The translations under genes and the position numbers were made by a program. The notes under the pieces were generated by a model, which saw only the letters and a list, made by a program, of their open reading frames with translations, was not told the origin of the DNA and ran no database searches. A DNA stretch of 40,313 nt from Bacteroidota bacterium (GTDB lineage Bacteria; Bacteroidota; Bacteroidia; Bacteroidales; F082): NCBI GenBank assembly GCA_003232915.1, contig QIKE01000016.1, positions 1 to 40,313 of the forward strand, written 5' to 3'. The number at the start of each line of letters is the position of its first letter. Positions within the stretch are counted from its first letter, which is position 1. Of the stretch, positions 1 through 6,439 are shown in pieces.

Positions 1-2
1 AA

Positions 3-170
3 AAAGATTATCTTTGTGGTGGACAACAATCCGACGGTGATAAGTCAACGACGGAATTAACAACTCAGAACCCGGTGGGCTTTTCAGCCCTCCGGGCTGA
101 GGACAACAATCCTTCTGGCTCTAATATCACTCATGAATTAGCAACTCAAATAATGAAAATAAGTAAGTGA
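3..170 (+). CDS. C-terminal coding fragment, product unclear
   Basis: An open frame enters from the left edge and ends at a TGA at 168-170, giving 55 residues with no start inside the window. The peptide is polar and rich in Ser, Thr and Asn. It contains KSTTELTTQNPVGFSAL, which faintly recalls the STTGW...NxSGFSALPGG stretch of FISUMP (Fibrobacter succinogenes major paralogous) domains, but the text after it does not match that family. The end could therefore be frame-shifted or truncated. The adjacent IS3 remnant suggests disruption by insertion. Identification is tentative, and the open frame over 168 bases could also be chance. Confidence 0.3.
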   Translation, partial: KDYLCGGQQSDGDKSTTELTTQNPVGFSALRAEDNNPSGSNITHELATQIMKISK

Positions 171-176
171 AAACGG

Positions 177-364
177 TCAACCATATTTAGGCATTGACAA
201 CTCAAACTGTTTGGAAAGTTCTGCCAAAGTCTTCCGCTCTTGTATGGCAGAAAGTGCTAATTGTGCCTTAAAGACTGCTGTGAATTTTCTTCTTTTTGCT
301 TTCATAGTTTCACTGATAAAATTAAACATTTTTTTAACTTAACCAGTGGTCGGAGTATTATACA
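177..364 (-). mobile_element. IS3-family orfA remnant with one IS end
   Basis: Reading the minus strand from 305, a 42-codon frame begins MKAKRRKFTAVFKAQLALSA and continues with ERKTLAELSKQFEL. This is the helix-turn-helix start of IS3-family OrfA (families read KRRxFTAEFKAKVALEAI...KTLAELAxxYEV). Similarity stops after about residue 36, and the frame ends at a TGA at 177-179. About 60 bases upstream of the start, the minus strand reads TGTATAATACTCCGACC from 364. That begins with TG and sits where an IS3 terminal repeat would be. OrfB and the other end are absent, so this is a dead fragment about 190 bases long. Confidence 0.72.
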
Positions 365-460
365 CTAAAAATAATCTTTTAGGGTAAATTCAAATATAAT
401 ATTGCCGATAATTTAGAATCATTATATTTCAAAATTAATCCATTAGAGCAAATAATACAC

Positions 461-468
461 TATTTTTG
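461..468 (+). promoter_or_regulatory. -7 promoter element TATTTTTG of the moco operon
   Basis: TATTTTTG matches the Bacteroidota -7 consensus TAnnTTTG. A transcript would start near 474, just before the structured leader, leaving roughly 210 bases of untranslated RNA ahead of the first gene. Confidence 0.55.
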
Positions 469-477
469 TACTGTATT

Positions 478-600
478 TAAAGCTCCGAGAGTATTTTTCT
501 AAAGCATTAGCCATGAAAAGTTCTCCGATGGGTATAAATAGAAATGTTTGTACCTCCCGAATCTTGTAAAATACAAGATGAATTGGAAAGGAGATAGCCA
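478..600 (+). promoter_or_regulatory. Putative Moco riboswitch-like aptamer
   Basis: Leader RNA upstream of a molybdenum-cofactor operon. Visible structure includes GCTCCGAG at the 5' side (482-489), a short CCAT/ATGG pairing (511-514 with 528-531), and an 8-bp hairpin ATCTTGTA/TACAAGAT (561-568 with 572-579). That hairpin is enclosed by CTCC (554-557) pairing with GGAG (590-593), followed by AGCC (596-599). The order CTCCGAG ... ACCTCCCGA ... GGAAAGGAG ... AGCC resembles what I recall of the MOCO RNA motif. The operon makes Moco, and an intrinsic terminator follows directly. The existence of a regulatory leader is well supported. The ligand class is inferred from context and partial motif memory. 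A tungsten-cofactor or molybdate-linked variant is possible. Confidence 0.55.
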
Positions 601-636
601 TAATAAAACAATAGTAATAAAACATTGGTTTTGTGG

Positions 637-673
637 CCCCTTTCCATGTGTTTGGAAAGGGGTTTTTGTTTTT
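637..673 (+). terminator. Intrinsic terminator (attenuator) before the moco operon
   Basis: CCCCTTTCC (637-645) pairs perfectly with GGAAAGGGG (654-662), and the stem is followed by TTTTTGTTTTT. The hairpin lies in the leader, 13 bases before the first start codon at 686, so it acts before the operon. Its 5' arm can instead pair with GGAAAGG at 585-591, inside the upstream aptamer-like structure. That is the expected arrangement for a ligand-controlled OFF switch. Confidence 0.85.
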
Positions 674-685
674 AAAGTTTTTGAA

Positions 686-1414
686 ATGGATTACATTTTT
701 ATCATTGCCATCTTTATTCTTGCTGCGCTATATGCTTCGGTAGGCCATGGTGGGGCAAGCGGTTATTTGGCATTAATGGCACTCTTCGGCTTTGAACAAT
801 ACACGATGAAATCGTCGGCTTTAACCCTTAATTTATTTGTTGCAGGCGTATCCTTTTACTCTTTTTTCAGAAAAGGCTACTTCAAATTCAATGTTCTGTT
901 ACCGTTTATTCTTGGTTCTATCCCTATGGCCTTTCTCGGAGCAAGAATGCACATTAACTCCCATGCCTATAAAATTATTCTAGGCTTATTTTTGCTGATT
1001 GCTATTAGTAGAATGATTATTAGTCCAAAAGGGAAATACAAAACCTCAAAAACACCACCTTTTTACCTTTCTGTGGGCATAGGTACGGTAGTGGGCTTTT
1101 TTTCGGGTATGATTGGTATTGGCGGTGGAATAATTTTAAGTCCTATACTATTGCTAATGCATTGGGCAAACGTTAAAGAAACAGCCGGTATTTCAGCAAT
1201 GTTTATCCTTTTAAATTCTATGGCAGGACTCACAGGCCTTTATTTCAACGAAAATTTTCATCCGGTTCCCCAAATTCTACTATGGGCCTTTGTAGGATTA
1301 ATAGGTGGTTTTACGGGTTCATACATCAGTAGTAAAAAATTAAGTCAATATAAAGTAAAACTTTTATTGGCAGGCGTTTTATTGGTTGCCAGCATTAAAT
1401 TATTCGGTTTTTAA
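686..1414 (+). CDS. TSUP/TauE-SafE family membrane transporter
   Basis: A 242-residue inner-membrane permease of the TauE/SafE (TSUP, formerly DUF81) family, whose members move sulfite, sulfonates, sulfate-like anions or organic acids. Both family repeats are visible: AALYASVGHGGASGYLALMA near the N-terminus and SGMIGIGGGIILSPILLLM near the middle, among seven or eight hydrophobic segments. The open frame extends back to 548, but that part overlaps the leader RNA and terminator, so the ATG at 686 (MDYIFIIAIF) is chosen. As first gene of the Moco operon, 13 bases before moeA, it may import molybdate or a sulfur anion for cofactor assembly. The substrate is not established. No ABC molybdate transporter is present in the window. 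Confidence 0.88.
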   Translation: MDYIFIIAIFILAALYASVGHGGASGYLALMALFGFEQYTMKSSALTLNLFVAGVSFYSFFRKGYFKFNVLLPFILGSIPMAFLGARMHINSHAYKIILGLFLLIAISRMIISPKGKYKTSKTPPFYLSVGIGTVVGFFSGMIGIGGGIILSPILLLMHWANVKETAGISAMFILLNSMAGLTGLYFNENFHPVPQILLWAFVGLIGGFTGSYISSKKLSQYKVKLLLAGVLLVASIKLFGF

Positions 1415-1427
1415 AACAATTTGTAAA

Positions 1428-2603
1428 ATGATATCTTACGAAGAAGCACTCGTGTACATTACGGAAAACGTTCATGAACTCGGAACAGAATCAATTGATT
1501 TTAAACATTCCGTACATCGGGTTTTGTCCGAAGAAATCTTTTCGGATATAGACATGCCTCCTTTTAATAAGTCGGTCATGGATGGATATGCTTGTCGCCG
1601 CAAAGACCTTAAAAACGTGTTAGATGTTGTGGAAGTAATCCCTGCCGGTGTGTGGCCAAAAAAAATAATCGGGAAAAATCAGTGTGCAAAAATTATGACC
1701 GGTGCCCCACTTCCTAAAGGTGCCGATACTGTTGTTATGGTGGAATATACAAAAAAAGTAACGGAAAATCAAGTTTTTTTCACCAAAGAATGCACTAAGT
1801 CTAATATTAGTTTAACCGGTGAAGATATTAAAACCGGTGAAGTTGTATTAAAAAAAGGCACCTTAATTAAAGAAAAGCACATTCCTATATTAGCTTCTGT
1901 GGGGGCTGTTAGCATCAAAGTTTATAAACAACCGCATATAGCTATAATTTCTACGGGGAATGAACTTGTAGAGCCTGATGTAAAACCGGTACTTTCGCAA
2001 ATTAGAAACAGCAATGCATACCAAATGGTGGCGCAAACTCAAGCTATGAATCTTACGGTTAGTTATTTCGGCATTGCAAAAGACACCATAGATAGTATGC
2101 TGACTATGCTCAACAAAGCCTTTGAAACTGCCGAAGTTGTTATTATGTCGGGAGCTGTTTCTATGGGCGATTACGATTTTGTTCCGCTTGTATTAAAAAA
2201 AGCGGGCATCTCTATTCATTTTCATGGTATAGCTATCAAACCGGGTAAAAGAACCATTTTCGGAACTAAAAAAAATAAATGGTTTGTCGGTATCCCCGGA
2301 AATCCGGTTTCAGCTTTTGTTCAGTTCGATGTGTTTATAAAACCTTTAATAAGTGGTATTATGGGTTGCCATTATTATCCTAAAATGTATAAATTACCTC
2401 TCGAAGAAGATTTTAAACGGAAAAATGCATTACGGAAAGCCTTTGAACCGGTGAAAATTACAGTCAACGGCACTGTAGTACCTGTTGAGTATCACGGTTC
2501 TGCTCATATCAATGCTTTATCTTGTGCCGATGGATTGATGATAGTGGAACAAGGGATTACCAAACTAAAAAAAGGAGATTTTGTAGATGTACGACCGATA
2601 TAA
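1428..2603 (+). CDS. moeA: Molybdopterin molybdenumtransferase MoeA
   Basis: A 391-residue enzyme that inserts molybdenum into adenylylated molybdopterin in the cytoplasm, the last step of Moco synthesis. Family signatures are clear: MPPFNKSVMDGYA near residue 45, IMTGAPLPKGADTVVMVEY near 90, SGAVSMGDYDFVP in the MPT-binding domain (usual form SGGVSVGxxD), AIKPGKRTIFG and GIPGNPVSAFVQFD. Length is normal for MoeA (about 400). The ATG at 1428 (MISYEEALVYI) is preferred over the upstream one at 1386, which lies inside the TSUP gene. The end overlaps moaA by 17 bases, indicating translational coupling. Confidence 0.96.
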   Translation: MISYEEALVYITENVHELGTESIDFKHSVHRVLSEEIFSDIDMPPFNKSVMDGYACRRKDLKNVLDVVEVIPAGVWPKKIIGKNQCAKIMTGAPLPKGADTVVMVEYTKKVTENQVFFTKECTKSNISLTGEDIKTGEVVLKKGTLIKEKHIPILASVGAVSIKVYKQPHIAIISTGNELVEPDVKPVLSQIRNSNAYQMVAQTQAMNLTVSYFGIAKDTIDSMLTMLNKAFETAEVVIMSGAVSMGDYDFVPLVLKKAGISIHFHGIAIKPGKRTIFGTKKNKWFVGIPGNPVSAFVQFDVFIKPLISGIMGCHYYPKMYKLPLEEDFKRKNALRKAFEPVKITVNGTVVPVEYHGSAHINALSCADGLMIVEQGITKLKKGDFVDVRPI

Positions 2604-3387
2604 TAGGAAACTGAATTACTTGCGCATTTCGGTTACCGACCGTTGCAATCTCCGATGCGTTTATTGCATGCCTGAATCGGGTATTAAACTTATGCGACAC
2701 GAAGATATTCTTTCTTTTGAAGAAATTGTGGCAATTGTTACAGAAGGAGCTAATAAAAACATATCTAAAGTTCGACTAACAGGCGGCGAACCATTGGTAA
2801 GGAAAGGACTTGTTAATTTGGTAAGAATGATAGCCACTATTAAAGGAATAACCGATTTATCGCTGTCAACCAACGGAATTCTTCTACCTCAATATGCAAA
2901 TGCCCTAAAGGCGGCAGGCCTTAATAGGGTAAACATCAGCTTAGATACATTGTCGGCTGTACGATACAAAAAAATTACTCGTGTCGGAGATATTAGGCAG
3001 GTTTTCGATGGCATACTTGCTGCAAAAAAGGCGAAATTGAACCCCATTAAAATAAATTGTGTGGTTTTCAAAAGTAGCAAAGAACCTGATGCGCAAGAAG
3101 TAAATGCCTTTTGTAAAAAAAATGATTTACAAATACGCTTCATTCACCAAATGAATTTGCAAACCGGTGAATTTTCTGTTGTTGAAGGCGGCGAAGGTGG
3201 CGATTGTAAAAACTGCAACAGGCTGAGGCTAACAGCCAACGGAAATATTAAACCCTGCCTGTTCAACGAAATGACATTTAATGTAAAAAAAACCGGCGTT
3301 GACCGAGCATTTTACCTTGCGGTAATGAATAAACCCAAGAAAGGAACAAAAAATAAATCCGGAAAATTTTTTAGTATCGGAGGATAA
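2587..3387 (+). CDS. moaA: GTP 3',8-cyclase MoaA, compact form
   Basis: A radical-SAM enzyme that rearranges GTP to 3',8-cyclo-GTP, the first step of Moco synthesis. The N-terminal cluster motif CNLRCVYCMPESG, the SAM-binding LTGGEPLVRKG and the second cluster motif CKNCNRLRLTANGNIKPC (C-x2-C-x13-C) are all present, as is the conserved C-terminal double glycine (FFSIGG). At 266 residues it is roughly 60 shorter than typical MoaA. The loss lies between IRFIHQM (near residue 183) and the second cluster, where EGGEGGD replaces the usual long insertion. All recognised catalytic elements remain, so it is probably active rather than broken. The start overlaps the end of moeA. Confidence 0.93.
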   Translation: MYDRYNRKLNYLRISVTDRCNLRCVYCMPESGIKLMRHEDILSFEEIVAIVTEGANKNISKVRLTGGEPLVRKGLVNLVRMIATIKGITDLSLSTNGILLPQYANALKAAGLNRVNISLDTLSAVRYKKITRVGDIRQVFDGILAAKKAKLNPIKINCVVFKSSKEPDAQEVNAFCKKNDLQIRFIHQMNLQTGEFSVVEGGEGGDCKNCNRLRLTANGNIKPCLFNEMTFNVKKTGVDRAFYLAVMNKPKKGTKNKSGKFFSIGG

Positions 3388-3475
3388 CACTTTCTAAAAA
3401 CGAAAATCTGTAAAATACCTCAGGAAAAATCGAACATATTATAAAGAATGTATAATAAAGTAATTATACCAAATT

Positions 3476-3919
3476 ATGAAACTTACACATATCGACGAAC
3501 AGGGAAAAGCCAACATGGTAGATGTGGCTTACAAACCGAAACAAGTCCGTACTGCACTTGCCGAAGGCTTTATTAACTTACAAGCCGAAACAATTATCTT
3601 AATTCGTGAAAATGAAATGAAAAAAGGAGATGTACTCACCGTTTCGGAAGTTGCCGGCATACAGGCAGCCAAAAAAACCAGTGAACTGATACCACTTTGC
3701 CATCCGATAATGCTTACCAAAGTGTCCGTTAAAACCACGCTACAAAAAGAGGGGGTTCATATAGAATGCATGGCCAAATGTATCGGGCAAACGGGTGTCG
3801 AAATGGAAGCCTTGACGGGGGTTCAGGTGGCTCTTCTTACGGTTTACGATATGTGTAAAGCTGTGGACAAAAAAATGTATATGGATAATATTCATCTGAT
3901 AGAAAAAATAAAAAAATAA
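3476..3919 (+). CDS. moaC: Cyclic pyranopterin monophosphate synthase MoaC
   Basis: A 147-residue cytoplasmic enzyme that converts 3',8-cyclo-GTP to cyclic pyranopterin monophosphate after MoaA. Signature motifs are SELIPLCHPIMLTKV (residues about 69-83), the active-site region GQTGVEMEALTGVQVALLT and TVYDMCKAVDK. It is slightly shorter than common MoaC (about 160), ending in HLIEKIKK without the usual GGKSG tail. It lies 88 bases after moaA and 6 bases before the MOSC-MogA gene, in the same direction, so it is part of the Moco operon. Confidence 0.96.
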   Translation: MKLTHIDEQGKANMVDVAYKPKQVRTALAEGFINLQAETIILIRENEMKKGDVLTVSEVAGIQAAKKTSELIPLCHPIMLTKVSVKTTLQKEGVHIECMAKCIGQTGVEMEALTGVQVALLTVYDMCKAVDKKMYMDNIHLIEKIKK

Positions 3920-3925
3920 AAACAC

Positions 3926-4858
3926 ATGAAAACATTCGAGGTAACTTCGGTCAATATCTCCGACAAAAAGGGAACTATAAAAGTCCCTGTTGACAAAATT
4001 CAATTAACTGAAATAGGTATTCCTGGAGATGCACATTCGGGCATGTGGCATCGTCAGGTAAGCATGCTTGGACTGGAGAGTATTGAAAAATTTTCTGAAA
4101 ATGCCAAACGAAAAATTAAATACGGCGAATTTGCCGAAAATATTTCCACACGTGGTCTGAAATTGTTTAAAACCGCGCCTCTCGACAAATTCGTTTCTGG
4201 TGATATAGAACTTATGGTAACGCAAATTGGCAAAAAATGTCATGGAACCAATTGTGCCATCTTCCGTGAGGTAGGAAATTGTGTTATGCCAAAAGAAGGT
4301 ATTTTTGTTAAAGTGTTGAAAGGTGGCGAACTTAAATCAGGTAGCTTTTTTGAATACCACCCTAAAATTTTAAAAATTAAGATTATTACTCTGAGCGACA
4401 GAGCAAGTCGAGGAATATATGAAGACAAGAGCGGGCCACTGATTGAAAAAATAACCCGGGAATTTCTTTTATCACATAACCGGCATTTTAAATTCAACAG
4501 ACTAATCATCCCCGACGAATCATTATTACTGCAAGAATCGTTGAAGGAGGCGGTGGCAAAACATTTCGACATTATTTTCACAACAGGTGGGACTGGTATA
4601 GGCAAAAGAGATATCACCCCTGAAGTAGTGAAACCTATGCTTCAAAAAGAAATAACGGGTATAATGGAACTGATCAGAGTAAAATATGGCGCTAAAAAAC
4701 CCAATGCCCTCATTAGTCGGGCAGTGGCAGGTACCATTGACAATACGCTGGTATTTACCCTGCCAGGAAGCCAAAAAGCCGTAAACGAATACCTTACGGA
4801 AATATTGCCCATACTGGAACATGCACTTTATATGATGAACGGATTGGAACTTCATTAA
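3926..4858 (+). CDS. MOSC-MogA fusion protein
   Basis: A 310-residue two-domain protein. Residues 1-145 form a MOSC (Moco sulfurase C-terminal-like) domain with GIPGDAHSGMWHRQVSML and the conserved cysteine segment KKCHGTNCAIFREVG. Such domains handle sulfur or bind Moco. Residues 150-310 form a MogA/MoaB domain, the molybdopterin adenylyltransferase, with TTGGTGIGKRDITPEVV and LPGSQKAVNEYL. The fusion joins adenylylation of molybdopterin to a probable sulfuration or carrier step and is known in several anaerobes. It is the last gene of the operon. moaD, moaE and moeB are not present in the window and would have to be encoded elsewhere. Confidence 0.92.
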   Translation: MKTFEVTSVNISDKKGTIKVPVDKIQLTEIGIPGDAHSGMWHRQVSMLGLESIEKFSENAKRKIKYGEFAENISTRGLKLFKTAPLDKFVSGDIELMVTQIGKKCHGTNCAIFREVGNCVMPKEGIFVKVLKGGELKSGSFFEYHPKILKIKIITLSDRASRGIYEDKSGPLIEKITREFLLSHNRHFKFNRLIIPDESLLLQESLKEAVAKHFDIIFTTGGTGIGKRDITPEVVKPMLQKEITGIMELIRVKYGAKKPNALISRAVAGTIDNTLVFTLPGSQKAVNEYLTEILPILEHALYMMNGLELH

Positions 4859-6056
4859 CCCACATCACAAAACTTATCTCAAACCATTGAAAATTACCGG
4901 CAAAGGAAAAAGCCGTGCATATTTTTATTTTATTTAGTATCTGTAATAAAACGCTATACGCACTGAATGTCAACAATATAATGTTGATGACTTCTATTGA
5001 AAAGCGCGGCAAAAAATTTGTTTTTTTGTTAAAATGCTTATTTTTAACGTCATAAACAAATGAGATTCGCCTTAAAAAAGGCAAGTTCACAAAAGAAAAA
5101 AATATGCGCAAGAGATTCTATCAACAATTAAAAATGGGATTTAAACCCATAATGGAAACACCGGTTTTGCAAAAGAACCTTAATGATGCACCAGCGTTAG
5201 TAGCTGCCTTGCTCAAAACATTTAAACTCCTGAATATATCGGCTCGGCTATACGTGGAGCGCTAGGTTTTTTAGCACATAATTTTCAACTTACTTCTAAA
5301 TTTCATTATTTGCATAATCTTTCAATTTATCAACTATACCTACATTACATATATGTTTTGTTATCTTCTAATCCTTTTCATTTATCTTTTTTGAATATCG
5401 AACACCGAACATTGATTAACCATTTTTGATCTTTCTATGTAGTTTCAATATTTTTTACGAAAATTGAAATCAGTTCAGTGTATTATATTTTTGTTTTAAT
5501 TATTTTCTCCTCAGTTTTATATAATTTGTTTCGGTGAATAATTTTCAGGCAAACAAATGTTTCTCGTAATTCTTTTAAAATTAATTTCATTTTATGAAAG
5601 TCTTTTTTTGATTTTGCACTTTGTGCTTCTCAGTAATTCAATGAAACTGCTGTCCCGGAACGGGCAATTTGTCCGGATAAATTATTCACAACTTTTGAAT
5701 TAAGCATTTCAGTTACAATTTCAATTATCAAAACTGAAAAATCAATCAATCATTCTTCTAAATTCTATTTATTCATCCTTGATCAACTTATAGATTCATT
5801 ATTCGTTGATCGATATTCAATTTTTCATTCTTTTTTTTTTGACTTGAAGATAACAATTTGGCTATACGTATTCTATCTTGTCTAATTGCTGACAGCAAAT
5901 TTATGTGTATAGTTCTCTCCCAAAATACTTTACGCTGTTAATTTATTCACCAATAAATGGTTATAAATTTTTTATAAATTTTGAGTTTTCGTATCATTTT
6001 TCTTTACTTTGGCAGTTGAATAGTTACAAAATTAAAAACAGACTTGTTTCACCGGC
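4859..6056. other. 1.2-kb gene-free stretch
   Basis: AT-rich DNA without a convincing gene. The longest sensible plus-strand frame, 5104-5265 (53 codons, starting MRKRFYQQLKMGFKP), has no recognised motif and weak start context. A short hairpin GCCTT/AAGGC occurs at 5069-5082. No transposase, tRNA, CRISPR or known riboswitch pattern (including a cobalamin box ahead of the TonB receptor) was seen. The part nearest 6057 presumably holds the promoter of the next gene; TTACTTTG at about 6004-6011 is a one-mismatch -7 candidate. Confidence 0.5.
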
Positions 6057-6374
6057 ATGTCCAAAAAACTAAAACATATCCTCGCAGTTTCACTGTTGTT
6101 GGTTTTCATTACACCAACCACAGTGAAACTTTTGGACGATGCATTTCATCACCATATATTTTTCCATAGTAAGGTAAAAAACAGCGATGTATGGCATACG
6201 TTTCACCGCACATGTCCCATACCTGGTTTTACGATGTCCTTATGCACTATTCAAAAACAGATACATAAAAAAGAAAAGCGTACTTTTTATGCAAAAGTTT
6301 TTATAAACTTTATCTCCAAATTATTTTCTACCGAATTAAATTACTCCTTTTTATTACGTGCTCCTCCTTATTAG
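6057..6374 (+). CDS. Small His/Cys-containing membrane-anchored protein
   Basis: A 105-residue protein of unknown function. It has an N-terminal hydrophobic segment (residues about 7-20, a signal peptide or anchor), then a His-rich stretch DDAFHHHIFFHS, then HTFHRTCPIPGF, and it ends in FLLRAPPY. From memory this layout (short signal, H...H...CPxxxF, a middle hydrophobic part and an LRAPP end) fits a group of small Bacteroidota proteins encoded next to TonB receptors, for which I know no assigned function. It precedes the receptor at 6440 by 65 bases, in the same direction, so co-transcription is likely. The clustered His and Cys suggest metal handling; that is inference. Confidence 0.6.
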   Translation: MSKKLKHILAVSLLLVFITPTTVKLLDDAFHHHIFFHSKVKNSDVWHTFHRTCPIPGFTMSLCTIQKQIHKKEKRTFYAKVFINFISKLFSTELNYSFLLRAPPY

Positions 6375-6439
6375 CCAGTCTCATATAGCAACCACAAAAG
6401 AAGTGGTTAACCGGATTGTCTAATATATTACGTAATGAA

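Noticed and set aside
21-149. Direct repeats GGACAACAATCC (21-32 and 102-113) with nearby CAACTCA copies, reminiscent of a short repeat array.
   Set aside because: Only two copies with different surroundings, in different reading frames of one open frame; too few and too irregular for a CRISPR or tandem array.
548-685. Upstream extension of the TSUP reading frame from an ATG at 548.
   Set aside because: It overlaps the structured leader and terminator hairpin, and the translated residues are not membrane-protein-like; the ATG at 686 fits the family.
4240-4855. Long minus-strand frames opposite the MOSC-MogA gene.
   Set aside because: They mirror strongly conserved coding sequence on the plus strand and encode no recognisable protein.
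5104-5265. 53-codon frame starting MRKRFYQQLKMGF.
   Set aside because: No recognisable motif, no clear promoter and no downstream partner; could be chance in an AT-rich stretch.
5266-6056. Possible cobalamin riboswitch ahead of the TonB receptor genes.
   Set aside because: No B12-box-like sequence or matching hairpins could be found by eye.
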